In this document: positions 39,602 to 47,822 of the stretch, piece by piece
Numbering within the stretch: position 1 is the stretch's first letter
Layout of the letters: every line of letters begins with the position of its first letter
Origin: Catelliglobosispora koreensis DSM 44566
GTDB lineage: Bacteria; Actinomycetota; Actinomycetes; Mycobacteriales; Micromonosporaceae
Assembly: GCF_000379685.1 (NCBI RefSeq)
Contig: NZ_KB903249.1
Span: 1,257,911 to 1,321,910 of the forward strand
Direction of reading: 5' to 3'
DNA: 64,000 bases
Program-made: the position numbers and the translations under genes
Notes under the pieces: model-generated
Told to the model about the DNA's origin: nothing
Databases searched by the model: none
The model's input: the letters and a program-made list of their open reading frames with translations, nothing else

Positions 39602-40644
39602 CACATGCTCCCCGGGGTCAGGGCGAGCGAAAGCGCATCGGCGTAACCGTCGTTGGCGTTGCCGCCAGCGCGAATGAACAACACCTCAGCGCGGGCCGAG
39701 CGGCTGCCCACGGGCACGAACCCGGTGGCCGATCGCAGGAACAGCCCGGTGGCGTTGCCGCGGTCAGTCGCGGTGACGGGTCCAAGGACGACGGTGCTCA
39801 AGGTTTGCCCACTCGCGTTGAGGAACGTGACGGTGAACTGGGCGCGGTCGTTTTGCGAGGTCCACCCGCCGAGCCAGGCTTCCAGGTCATAACGGGTCGT
39901 GCCGGTGTCGATCCCGGCCGGGTTGGGCAGCGTGACCGTCTGCGTCATGCGGCTGCGTGCCACGGTGCCACCGGCGAAGAACCGTGCACCGCGGTTTCCT
40001 GGGCCGGGGCCGGTGCTCGTTGGGTACCCACTGGTGTCGTAAAGGATCGCGGCTGGCGCACCCTCGGCCGTGACCCAGCCGGTGAGCCCGTTTTCGGCAC
40101 CCGGATTGGTGAGCAGATTGGTGCCCGGGACGCTGACGCTCAGCGAGATCGAGTCGGCGTAGCCGTCGTTGGAGGTCCCGCCGGTGCGGGTGAAAAGCAG
40201 CAGGACGCGCGCCGACCGGCTTCCCGGAGGCACTGTCCCGTTAGCTGTCCGCAGATACAGACCGGTGTTGTTGCCGCGCTCCGACGCCGTGACCGGGCCG
40301 AGCACGACCACCCCAAGGGGAAGTTGCGCGCTGTCAAGGAATTCGACCGATAGCCGCACGCCATCGTCCTGCGCGGCATAGCCGCCAAGCCAGCCGCTAA
40401 ACGAGAAACGCGCTCGTCCCGCGTCCACATCGGACAGCAGGGGTAACGCGATGGTTTGCTGTAGCCGGGTGCGCGCTACGCTCCCGCCGCCGAAGAAACT
40501 GGTGCCACGGTCAGTGGGCCCGGGGCCGGTGCTGGTGGGGTAGCCACTCGCGCCGTAGGTGATGACGGCGGCTTGGCCTTCCAATGTGGTCCAGCCATTG
40601 AGGCCGCTTTCCGCGCCTGGGTTCGTGATCAGATTGCCGCTCAC
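39601..40644 (-). CDS. protein with two tandem ~170-residue repeats, no signal peptide
   Basis: The 347 residues consist of two homologous halves: NLITNPGAESGLNGWTTLEG onward and NLLTNPGAENGLTGWVTAEG onward. Both contain GYPTSTGPGP, an RGxxFFxGG motif, a beta-strand-rich core, VVLGPVTA and NDGYADSISLS/NDGYADALSLA. Such NPGAE...GW modules resemble secreted lectin- or carbohydrate-binding-like beta sandwiches. No signal peptide is present, and a stop codon 30 bp upstream rules out an upstream in-frame start other than a rare CTG. Yet it is coupled to Tat-exported PhoD, whose start overlaps its stop. It may hitch-hike with a partner, use another route, or be misassigned by a mutation. Confidence 0.7.
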   Translation of the reverse strand: MSGNLITNPGAESGLNGWTTLEGQAAVITYGASGYPTSTGPGPTDRGTSFFGGGSVARTRLQQTIALPLLSDVDAGRARFSFSGWLGGYAAQDDGVRLSVEFLDSAQLPLGVVVLGPVTASERGNNTGLYLRTANGTVPPGSRSARVLLLFTRTGGTSNDGYADSISLSVSVPGTNLLTNPGAENGLTGWVTAEGAPAAILYDTSGYPTSTGPGPGNRGARFFAGGTVARSRMTQTVTLPNPAGIDTGTTRYDLEAWLGGWTSQNDRAQFTVTFLNASGQTLSTVVLGPVTATDRGNATGLFLRSATGFVPVGSRSARAEVLFIRAGGNANDGYADALSLALTPGSM

Positions 40645-40690
40645 GCCCGGCAGCCTTCTGTGCGCAGGTGACCGTCACGTGAACGAAAGG

Positions 40691-41449
40691 CTATGGCGGA
40701 GGCAAGTCGTGGCGGCCGGCGAGGAACTCCTGTAGCCAGATCTTGGCCTTGATAACCGGCCGCCGATAGCGGTTCTCCCGCAGCTCCGCCCGGGCTAGCT
40801 TGCGCGGCTTGTTCTTGTATCGCCAGCGGGCCCACGGAGACCCGGGCCGTCCTAATCGACATGCCCCAATATAAAGGAACAGCGGGACGAATAGCCCGAG
40901 CAATCCGGTCCAGATCTTGCCTTTGAGAAGGGTGATGACGGCCAGTACTAAGTGGAACGCCCCGATACCGGCTCCGAGCAGCCACGGAGCGCCCTCTTCG
41001 CGCGCGAGCAGAACGTCATCGACGGCGACGGGCTTGAGTCCCAGCACGAGCAAACCCGTCAGGGCCACCGCCACGAAGACCGCGTCAATGGAGGTGCGGC
41101 CGCGTTCCTGCCAGTAGACGTCGTCGAGATGCAAGATGAGCGCGAACTCGTCGAGCACCAGAGCCGAGCCAATGCCGAAGATCGCGGCGCAAACCGACCG
41201 CGTCACCACCTCTTCGCCAGTGATGGCTAGCCCGGCGATGCCACCAGTGAGCATGAAGATGACACCGAACACGACGTGATGAATGTGCATCCCGCCCGGC
41301 TTCACATTGCCCGGCCACCACTTCACCTGAGCCCGGATCATCCGCACCGAAAGCCGGATGAACAGGAAGCCCACGACCACGCCCAGGAAGAACCAGAACA
41401 AGGGCAGGCGGCCAGATTCATCGAGATGCCTGAACCAACCTGCGCCCAC
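40691..41449 (-). CDS. hypothetical polytopic membrane protein
   Basis: A 252-residue protein with about six membrane helices (LFWFFLGVVVGFLFIRLSVR, HHVVFGVIFMLTGGIAGLAI, SVCAAIFGIGSALVLDEFAL, AVFVAVALTGLLVLGLKPVA, WLLGAGIGAFHLVLAVITLL, GLLGLFVPLFLYIGACRLG) and a basic C-terminal region rich in Arg/Lys. The GGMHIHH and LDEFALILHLDDVYW motifs hold conserved His and acidic residues within the membrane, as in putative metal or ion-binding proteins. The family is annotated only as hypothetical integral membrane. TATTTT lies 6 nt before GTG 41449, suggesting a leaderless transcript. Confidence 0.72.
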   Translation of the reverse strand: MGAGWFRHLDESGRLPLFWFFLGVVVGFLFIRLSVRMIRAQVKWWPGNVKPGGMHIHHVVFGVIFMLTGGIAGLAITGEEVVTRSVCAAIFGIGSALVLDEFALILHLDDVYWQERGRTSIDAVFVAVALTGLLVLGLKPVAVDDVLLAREEGAPWLLGAGIGAFHLVLAVITLLKGKIWTGLLGLFVPLFLYIGACRLGRPGSPWARWRYKNKPRKLARAELRENRYRRPVIKAKIWLQEFLAGRHDLPPP

Positions 41450-41455
41450 ATCTAG

Positions 41456-41461
41456 AAAATA
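41456..41461 (-). promoter_or_regulatory. -10 box, leaderless membrane-protein gene
   Basis: TATTTT on the minus strand ends 6 nt before GTG 41449. Confidence 0.45.
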
Positions 41462-41498
41462 GTCCGGCAGCTGCGAGTTTTATGGCAATATGCCCGTT

Positions 41499-42665
41499 AT
41501 GCGTAGAGTAGCGGCTGGATTACTTTGTGTGTCGTTGCTGGCGGGCTGTGCCGAAACGATGAAGGCACCCGAGCCACCCGCCGCCCCGCAAGTAGAGCAG
41601 CCACCGGTAAAGATGCCCAACGACCTGCTGGCCGGGATGCCGGACTACCCGGACCGCAAGAACATCTATGCGGCAGCCGGGCCGAACATGCTTCGCGATG
41701 ACGTCAAAGGCGACCGCGAGCTTGTCTACGTCCCGAACACCAACAGCGACCGTGTTCATGTGATCGACCCGAACACGATGCAGGTGATCGACGAATTCTA
41801 CGGCGGGCCGGAACCACAGCACGTCGTCCCGTCCTATGACATGAGAACCCTTTACGTCACGTCCAGCCGCATCCCCGGTGGTGCTGTGCTTCCCATCGAT
41901 CCGGTCACGGGCAAGCCGGGCCAGATCATGGACATCGAGGACGTGTACAACCTCTACTTCACCCCCGACGGGCAGTTCGCCATCGTGGTCGCAGAGGCAT
42001 ATCAGCGGCTCGACTTCTATGACCCCAAGACGTGGCAACGCGTGAAGAGCAGCGAATTCCCCGACTGCGAAGGCATCAACCACATGGACTTCACGCTCGA
42101 CGGGAAGACCATGCTCGCCAGCTGCGAGTTCGACAACCGGATGATCGCGATCGACGTCGCTTCTGGACAGCAGTTGCGGCTGTTCGAACTTGACGTCGTT
42201 TCCAACGGCATGCCACAGGACACCCGGCTCGTGCCAGACGGTTCGGTTTTCCTCGTCGCCGACATGCACGCCGACGGTGTGTACGTCTTCGACTCCCAGG
42301 CGACGCAGCGCATCGGTTATATCCCGACAGGCAAAGGCGCGCATGGCATTTACTTCAGCCGGGACGCGAAAGTCGCTTACATCTCCAACCGCGGCGAAGG
42401 TTCCGTGACCGTGCTCGACCTGTCCACGCTGACGCCCATAGAGAAGTGGACAATCCCCGGCGGCGGCAGCCCCGATATGGGTGGAGTGTCAGCCGACGGC
42501 AAAACGCTGTGGCTCACTGGTCGTTATCACGGCGAGGTGTATGCCTTCGACACCACTTCTGGCGAGCTGAAAGGACGCATCCCGGTCGGCGCCGGCCCGC
42601 ACGGCCTCATCGTCTGGCCGCAGCCGGGGAGGTATTCGCTCGGCCATACGGGAAACATTCGATGA
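41499..42665 (+). CDS. YncE-like beta-propeller lipoprotein
   Basis: A 388-residue product. MRRVAAGLLCVSLLAGCAET is a lipoprotein signal with an LAGC lipobox. The body is a seven-bladed YVTN/YncE-type propeller: LVYVPNTNSDRVHVIDPNTM, VIDEFYGGPEPQHVVPSYDM, VAYISNRGEGSVTVLDLSTL and GPHGLIVWPQPGRYSLGHTG are blade motifs. Such proteins bind cell-surface ligands or act as scaffolds; enzymatic roles are rarely shown. ATG 41490 is an alternative start. It is the first gene of an operon with a CapA-like protein and a NodB deacetylase, joined by ATGA overlaps, which points to an envelope polymer. Confidence 0.83.
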   Translation: MRRVAAGLLCVSLLAGCAETMKAPEPPAAPQVEQPPVKMPNDLLAGMPDYPDRKNIYAAAGPNMLRDDVKGDRELVYVPNTNSDRVHVIDPNTMQVIDEFYGGPEPQHVVPSYDMRTLYVTSSRIPGGAVLPIDPVTGKPGQIMDIEDVYNLYFTPDGQFAIVVAEAYQRLDFYDPKTWQRVKSSEFPDCEGINHMDFTLDGKTMLASCEFDNRMIAIDVASGQQLRLFELDVVSNGMPQDTRLVPDGSVFLVADMHADGVYVFDSQATQRIGYIPTGKGAHGIYFSRDAKVAYISNRGEGSVTVLDLSTLTPIEKWTIPGGGSPDMGGVSADGKTLWLTGRYHGEVYAFDTTSGELKGRIPVGAGPHGLIVWPQPGRYSLGHTGNIR

Positions 42666-43789
42666 GAATTCTTGTAGCGGGACTCGCGTTAGGGCTGACC
42701 GCCTGCGGGACGGTGGCAACGTCAACAGCCGTCTCGGAGACGGCGGCTTCGCCCACCCCCGCGCCGGTCACCTCCTTCACCGTGGTCGCCACGGGCGATT
42801 TCATCTCACAGCCGCAGCTGTCAGAGCAGGCCGTCGCCGAAGGCGGGTTCGGCCGTGTGCTGCAAGCCTTGCGCCCCATGGTTTCCGCGGCCGACATCGC
42901 CATCTGCCACATGGAGACGCCATTCGCCGCGCCAGGCGACGAGTGGACCGGGTATCCCATCTTCAACGCCCCGCCGGTGCTCGCGGACACCTCAGCGGAG
43001 CTGGGTTACGACAGCTGCTCGACGGCGTCCAACCACGTCATTGACTACGGGTGGGACGGGCTCGTGCGTACCCTCGATGGCCTTGACCGCGTCGGCATCC
43101 GGCACGCCGGGTCCGCGCGGACGGCCGAGGAAGCCGCCACCCCAACAATCCTCAACCATCAGGGGGTACGCGTAGGGCACTTGTCCTACACGTTTAGCTT
43201 CAACGGGATGGAACTCCCGCCCGGCAAACCGTGGGCGTCCAACCTCATTGACACACAAGCGATTCTGGGCGAGGCACAGCGTGCCAAAGCCGCGGGAGCC
43301 GAGGTTGTCGTGCTGAGCCTGCACTGGGGCACGGAATACATGAACGAGGCCGACTACGGTCAGACCGGTCTGGCACAGGAGCTGCTCGCCTCGCCCGACA
43401 TCGATCTCATCGTCGGGACGCACGCGCACGTAGTGCAGCCGCTAGAAAGGATTGGCAGTAAGTGGGTCGCCTACGGGATGGGCAACGTGATGGTGCGTTT
43501 CCCTGACGGTTCGCCGGAAAACACACAGGACGCCTACACGGCCCGCTACACCTTCAGCCGTGGTGAGCCGGGGAAATGGGAAGTGTCCAAGGTGGAGGTC
43601 GCTCCCATGTGGATGGAGTATTACCCGTCGGGCCGTGTCGTTGACCTGACCACTGAACTGGCCCGCCCGGATCTGTCCAGTGGACAGCGCGACACCTATC
43701 AGCGCGCCTATGACCGCATCGTCGCGTGGGCAGGGGCCATGGGAGCACCGATCGAGTTCGTCTCCGCACACCACCGGCACGGCTCATGA
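42662..43789 (+). CDS. CapA-like (poly-gamma-glutamate type) lipoprotein
   Basis: A 375-residue product; MRILVAGLALGLTACGTVAT gives a lipoprotein signal. The catalytic-like domain is the CapA metallophosphatase-like fold: FTVVATGDFISQPQL, ADIAICHMETPFAAPG, DSCSTASNHVIDYGWDGLVR, VVVLSLHWGTEYMNEADYGQ and IDLIVGTHAHVVQPLERIGS, with the Asp/His/Asn ligands. In bacilli CapA takes part in poly-gamma-glutamate export; in other bacteria the role is unclear. No CapB or CapC homologue is here, so a different surface polymer is likely. Its start overlaps the propeller lipoprotein stop, and its stop overlaps the NodB gene start. Confidence 0.87.
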   Translation: MRILVAGLALGLTACGTVATSTAVSETAASPTPAPVTSFTVVATGDFISQPQLSEQAVAEGGFGRVLQALRPMVSAADIAICHMETPFAAPGDEWTGYPIFNAPPVLADTSAELGYDSCSTASNHVIDYGWDGLVRTLDGLDRVGIRHAGSARTAEEAATPTILNHQGVRVGHLSYTFSFNGMELPPGKPWASNLIDTQAILGEAQRAKAAGAEVVVLSLHWGTEYMNEADYGQTGLAQELLASPDIDLIVGTHAHVVQPLERIGSKWVAYGMGNVMVRFPDGSPENTQDAYTARYTFSRGEPGKWEVSKVEVAPMWMEYYPSGRVVDLTTELARPDLSSGQRDTYQRAYDRIVAWAGAMGAPIEFVSAHHRHGS

Positions 43790-45546
43790 AGGAACAGCTC
43801 CGTCGCATGTGGACGGATATGCAAACGGCGTTCTGGCAGCTGCTGTTTATCGTCACCCGGCGGCTGGCCGTGATTGTCGCTCACGGCATGCGGCTAGCCT
43901 CCGAAGTGCACGACGGCTTCACGTCGCTTCGCCGTGCCGTGATCGGGTCTGTCCCAGGTGTCCGGAACCGAATCGCCGCTCGCGTTTGCGTGGCACGTTC
44001 GCTGGCCGAGGCCGCGGTCCCGGAAGTAAAAGCCCGGATCGCCGCCGCGGTCCCGGAGGCCATGGCGCGGATCGCCGCCGCGAAGGACCTCGTGGCAGAC
44101 GTGAAAGCCGACGCCAAAGCCACGTGGGCACAACGTCAAGCCGAGCTGCGCGCCGCCGAAACAACACCGCCGTCGCCGCAACGCACCGAAACCTGGCCCT
44201 GGCACGAAGAACCCACACCCGCCGCGCCCGCCGGCCAGCGCTCTCCCGCATCCGCACCGCCCGATGGCCCGCTCCCTTCGCCCGGCAAGCTCCGTGCACG
44301 GCTCGCCGCTATCGCTGCTACGTTCCGCGCTCGGGTCGCCGCTGTTGATGCCACGTTCAGCGTGACCGTCGCCAATATGCGGGTCGCGGCGCGGGAGGTG
44401 CGGGTCGCGGCGCGGGCACTCGCCGAACCGCGAACGCCTGCCGGGCACCAGTTTCAGCAGCGGCTTGATGTCGCCTGGGCTAGGGCGAAGCAGGTTTCAC
44501 GGTTAGCCGCCGAAGGTTTCCTTGCCCTGGCGGCGACCTGGCTGCCGAAGTTCGGGCAGTGGGGGAGACAGGCTTGGCAGCGGTCCAGCGAAACCCGTGC
44601 CAAGGTGAGCGTCCTTTTTGGAGGGTGGCAGTTTTTGCGCGGCATCAAGCCGGTCGCTATCGGGGCGGGCGTTGTCGCCGTCGTACTAGGAATTGGTTTT
44701 GGTGTCGCGCATCTAAGCCAGGAGCAGATTCCCGTTGCCGCGCCAGCGGATCCGGTGCCCAGCCCGACCCGGGCGGCACCGCTCGCGCCGCCGCCGTTGG
44801 TAATCGCGCCGAACGTGACGCAGAGAGTGTTGCCACTGAGCCGGTTCAACCCGATCACGGGTCCCGACCGGCCGCCGTTGCCTGAAGACGCCAATGGCCC
44901 GCATGGAAGCCTGCGGACCACTGGCACCTATGAAGTCGCTTTGACCCTTGATGATGGGCCTGATCCCCGGTGGACGCCCGACGTGCTGGAAACGTTGCGG
45001 CAGTACCGGGTTAAGGCCACGTTCTGTGTCATCGGGGTAAACGTCGTTGAATTCCCCGAGCTCGTCCGTGAGATCGCTGCCGACGGCCACACGCTGTGCA
45101 ATCACAGCTGGGCACACGACACCAGTCTGGGAAACCGTTCCTACGCCACGATCGTCGCCGATATGCAGCGCACGAACGATGCCATCCGGGCGGCAGCGCC
45201 GCGCGCCCGGATCTCCTACTTCCGCCACCCTGGCGGAAACTGGACCGCCAACGCGGTGCGGGCTGCCCGCAGCCTGGGCATGACTTCACTGCACTGGGAC
45301 GTCGATCCCAGAGACTGGCTGCGGCCGGGGGCCCGCGCAATTTCATCGATGGTGACGAGCAGTGCCGTCCCCGGCTCTATCGTCCTCATGCACGATGGCG
45401 GAGGCGATCGCCGGGGATCAGCCGAGGCACTGCGGTCGATCCTGCCGAACCTGTTACCGCGTTTTCCGTTGGTGGCCTTGCCGCCAGGGGTAGATCCCCC
45501 GAAGCTTTACGGCATTCACCTTCCGGTCCACGCGGGACAGGAGTAG
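43786..45546 (+). CDS. polysaccharide deacetylase (NodB family) with long cytoplasmic N-terminus
   Basis: A 586-residue protein. Residues 1-~290 are rich in Ala/Arg/Val and form amphipathic repeats (ARIAAAVPEAMARIAAAKDL, RVAAREVRVAARALAE); then a membrane helix (AIGAGVVAVVLGIGFGVAHL) and a Pro-rich linker. The extracytoplasmic NodB domain (about 398-586) has ALTLDDGPDPRWTPDVLE (motif 1), TLCNHSWAHDTS (motif 2, His pair), SYFRHPGGNWTANAV (motif 3), LHWDVDPRDWL (motif 4) and SIVLMHDGGG (motif 5). It should deacetylate an N-acetylated cell-surface glycan. The N-terminal region is unusually long and may assemble or anchor at the membrane's inner face. Coupled to the CapA-like gene. Confidence 0.88.
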   Translation: MKEQLRRMWTDMQTAFWQLLFIVTRRLAVIVAHGMRLASEVHDGFTSLRRAVIGSVPGVRNRIAARVCVARSLAEAAVPEVKARIAAAVPEAMARIAAAKDLVADVKADAKATWAQRQAELRAAETTPPSPQRTETWPWHEEPTPAAPAGQRSPASAPPDGPLPSPGKLRARLAAIAATFRARVAAVDATFSVTVANMRVAAREVRVAARALAEPRTPAGHQFQQRLDVAWARAKQVSRLAAEGFLALAATWLPKFGQWGRQAWQRSSETRAKVSVLFGGWQFLRGIKPVAIGAGVVAVVLGIGFGVAHLSQEQIPVAAPADPVPSPTRAAPLAPPPLVIAPNVTQRVLPLSRFNPITGPDRPPLPEDANGPHGSLRTTGTYEVALTLDDGPDPRWTPDVLETLRQYRVKATFCVIGVNVVEFPELVREIAADGHTLCNHSWAHDTSLGNRSYATIVADMQRTNDAIRAAAPRARISYFRHPGGNWTANAVRAARSLGMTSLHWDVDPRDWLRPGARAISSMVTSSAVPGSIVLMHDGGGDRRGSAEALRSILPNLLPRFPLVALPPGVDPPKLYGIHLPVHAGQE

Positions 45547-45552
45547 CGCTAG

Positions 45553-46290
45553 CTACTGCAGGGCGTCGACCACGGTCGTCGCGCGGTCCTCGTGCTTGGC
45601 GTAGTGGTCTGGGAAAGCCGAGACCTGCACCGACTGAGCGGCGACGGTCAGCGGCAGGTTCTCCCAGCCGGGCACCTGAACGAGGGCCTTGAGGAACGCC
45701 TTGGTCGCGTATTCCGGCTTGAGCAGGTTCTCAACCGTGCCCCAGCCCGACTGCGGCCGCTGCTGGAACAAGCCGACCGAGTCGTGGTCCGAGCCTTCGC
45801 CCTCATTGGTGTACCGGTAGGACTCCGGGTAGACCGTGCTGGCCAGGTTCCGCAACTGGCTTTCCTGCATCGCGGTGGCGATCGCGATGACCTGAGCGCG
45901 CTTGCCCAGACCCATCGACTTCGCCGTCTCGACGATCTTCTTGGCGTTGTTCATCTGTGTTTGGTCGAGGCCAGCCACAGGCGCTGGTTCGGCCGGTGGG
46001 GCCGGCTTCTCCTCTGCCTTGGGGGCTTCTGCCTGCTTCTCCAAGACCGGTTCGGCCGCGCCGAAGTCGGTGATCATCGGCCGGTTGGCCAACGAGCGAG
46101 TCGCAGCGACATCAGCCTCGGTACGCTGAGTGTCGGTTACTGCCACTGCGGTGACGTTGCCGTCACTGGCAAGTGGTTCGCCGGCGGTTGCGGTGGGACC
46201 GCCCTGTCCGGCGAGTGCGGCGAAACCAAGGAAGGCCGCGAGGCCCGCCGTGAACATGGTCCGACGCGAGTCGATGGATAGGTATGTCAT
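45553..46290 (-). CDS. secreted transglycosylase-like (SLT-type) cell-wall protein
   Basis: A 245-residue product. MTYLSIDSRRTMFTAGLAAF is the signal region, followed by an acidic and Pro-rich linker (EKQAEAPKAEEKPAPPAEPA). The C-terminal domain has IAIATAMQESQLRNLAS with a Glu at the position of the lytic transglycosylase catalytic residue, then DSVGLFQQRPQSGWGTVENL and TVAAQSVQVSAFPDHYAKHE. This is the SLT-like domain of actinomycete cell-wall hydrolases that often precede NlpC/P60 modules, here alone. It converges with the NodB gene 6 bp away. A CRP-like palindrome lies upstream, and mycobacterial rpfA is likewise CRP-regulated. ATG 46290 lacks a clear ribosome site. Confidence 0.8.
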   Translation of the reverse strand: MTYLSIDSRRTMFTAGLAAFLGFAALAGQGGPTATAGEPLASDGNVTAVAVTDTQRTEADVAATRSLANRPMITDFGAAEPVLEKQAEAPKAEEKPAPPAEPAPVAGLDQTQMNNAKKIVETAKSMGLGKRAQVIAIATAMQESQLRNLASTVYPESYRYTNEGEGSDHDSVGLFQQRPQSGWGTVENLLKPEYATKAFLKALVQVPGWENLPLTVAAQSVQVSAFPDHYAKHEDRATTVVDALQ

Positions 46291-46311
46291 GAAGGGGTGA
46301 GATTGGCGGGG

Positions 46312-46369
46312 GGCTCGATGGCGCCATTGCCGTCTCACGTGTGCTCCGTTGCCACGCATCGGTCGAGCC
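46312..46369 (-). other. candidate structured 5' leader
   Basis: In the leader of the transglycosylase-like gene, GGCTCGA (46369-46363) pairs with TCGAGCC (46318-46312), closing a 58-nt element whose interior is GC-rich and holds a palindromic ATGGCGCCAT segment. I looked for c-di-AMP (ydaO) riboswitch features, common before actinomycete wall-hydrolase genes, and did not find them. Confidence 0.3.
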
Positions 46370-46404
46370 TGACAGCGTTTTCGCAGGTCGACCACCCTAA
46401 GACC

Positions 46405-46418
46405 GTGACCGGGGTCAC
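46405..46418. promoter_or_regulatory. CRP-like palindrome before the cell-wall gene
   Basis: GTGACCGGGGTCAC is a perfect 14-bp palindrome with the CRP core GTGA-N6-TCAC. It lies 115 bp upstream of ATG 46290. The same core occurs at 6280-6295. Confidence 0.55.
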
Positions 46419-46500
46419 TATTGAGCGCTATCGACCACTACTTTCGTGACCTGTCTGTAACTACTTTTGATCCGTCCCACATCCGGGAATTCGGACAAAA

Positions 46501-46506
46501 TATGAT
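46501..46506 (+). promoter_or_regulatory. -10 box, leaderless esterase gene
   Basis: TATGAT ends 6 nt before GTG 46513. Confidence 0.5.
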
Positions 46507-46512
46507 TTCCGT

Positions 46513-47820
46513 GTGGTTGATGTATCTTTGGTGACCGGCTGGCTGCCAGCGGTACTGACCATCATTGGCGGTCTCATACTTCTGGCCCTGATCCTTTGGC
46601 CAGCCCAGTGGTCGTGGTGGTGGCGGGTCGTCCTGCTGGCCGTCTTCACGGCGGTTCTCATCCTCGCCGGGAACCTGCTCATCACCAAAGTCTGGCGCCC
46701 TTTTCCCGATCAGCTGCCCACCGATGTGCTCGTGTGGGCGGGACTCGGCCTCTTTGGCCTGGTTCTGGGGATCGCGCACTTCTTCGTGCCGGTGCGCCTG
46801 GTGTGCAAGTTCGCCGCCGCCTTGGCCGGTCTCGCCATCTTCATCACCATCGCTGGTACGCAGATAAACCGTTTCTACGGCCAATATCCCACCCTGGGAA
46901 CGGCCCTCGGGCTGACCAGGCCCGAGCTGACCGACCTTTCCACGGTGGGCCAAGCACAGCTGCTCGTGTCCGTCCCAGAGGGCGCCTACGTGTCGGATGT
47001 GTGGCGGCCCACAGAACCGCTGCCGCCCAAAGGGACCATCTCGCGTGTCGACATCCCGCCGAGCGCGAGCGGGTTCACGGCACGGCCTGGATATGTCTAC
47101 CTGCCCCCGGCGTACGCGCTGAAGAATCCCCGGCCCTTGCTGCCGGTGCTGGTGTTGCTGGCCGGCCAGCCCGGAAACGCCGATTCCTGGCTGATTTCGG
47201 GGCAGCTCGCCAAGATGATGGACCGTTACGCGGCCAGTCATCAAGGTCTGGCACCGATCGTGGTCATGGCGGACAACCTGGGCGCCAACTTCGCCAACCC
47301 GCTGTGCGTGGACTCCAAGCACGGCAACGCCGCGACCTATCTATCGGTGGATGTGCCCACGTGGATCACAGGAAATCTGCAGACCGCTGGCGGCGCCAAG
47401 CATTGGGCGATCGGCGGACTGTCCAACGGCGGCACCTGCGCGCTGCAAATGGCGACCCGTGCGCCTGAGGTCTATGGCCGGTTCCTTGATATCTCGGGAG
47501 AATACGAACCGGTCGACAGCTCGAAGGCGCAGACTATCGGCAAGTACTTCGATGGCAACGCTGACGCGTATAAAGAGGTCAGCCCGGTCGAAGTCATGAA
47601 GACGCGGCGGTTCCACGGCACGGCTGGGCGCATCGTGGTGGGCGAGGATGACCAGACCTATAACGTGCAGCTGCGCGAAGTACTCAAGATATGTGAGGCG
47701 GCTGGCATGGAAATGACGTTCCTGGAGCTGCCCGGCGGCCACACCTGGCAGGTCTGGGTGCCCGGGCTGGAACAGAGCCTCGGCTGGCTGGCCTCGCGCA
47801 CCGGCCTGGCGCCGGAGTAG
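46513..47820 (+). CDS. membrane-anchored Ag85/esterase-D-like hydrolase
   Basis: A 435-residue protein. The N-terminal ~115 residues form four membrane helices (LPAVLTIIGGLILLALILWP, VVLLAVFTAVLILAGNLLI, VLVWAGLGLFGLVLGIAHFF, AAALAGLAIFITIAGTQIN). The extracytoplasmic alpha/beta-hydrolase domain has LLPVLVLLAGQPGNADSWLI, IGGLSNGGTCALQMATRAPE (nucleophile elbow GxSxG) and FLELPGGHTWQVWVPGLEQS with the catalytic His. This layout is shared with actinobacterial esterases related to the mycolyltransferase/S-formylglutathione-hydrolase group. The substrate is unknown. It is followed 2 bp later by a DUF2127 membrane gene. Confidence 0.85.
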   Translation: MVDVSLVTGWLPAVLTIIGGLILLALILWPAQWSWWWRVVLLAVFTAVLILAGNLLITKVWRPFPDQLPTDVLVWAGLGLFGLVLGIAHFFVPVRLVCKFAAALAGLAIFITIAGTQINRFYGQYPTLGTALGLTRPELTDLSTVGQAQLLVSVPEGAYVSDVWRPTEPLPPKGTISRVDIPPSASGFTARPGYVYLPPAYALKNPRPLLPVLVLLAGQPGNADSWLISGQLAKMMDRYAASHQGLAPIVVMADNLGANFANPLCVDSKHGNAATYLSVDVPTWITGNLQTAGGAKHWAIGGLSNGGTCALQMATRAPEVYGRFLDISGEYEPVDSSKAQTIGKYFDGNADAYKEVSPVEVMKTRRFHGTAGRIVVGEDDQTYNVQLREVLKICEAAGMEMTFLELPGGHTWQVWVPGLEQSLGWLASRTGLAPE

Positions 47821-47822
47821 CC

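Noticed and set aside
38620-39646. Several plus-strand frames over the PhoD gene
   Set aside because: They are shadows of a protein with intact catalytic motifs and a Tat signal.
46290-46440. c-di-AMP (ydaO) riboswitch before the transglycosylase-like gene
   Set aside because: The expected conserved core segments of that riboswitch are not present in the leader.
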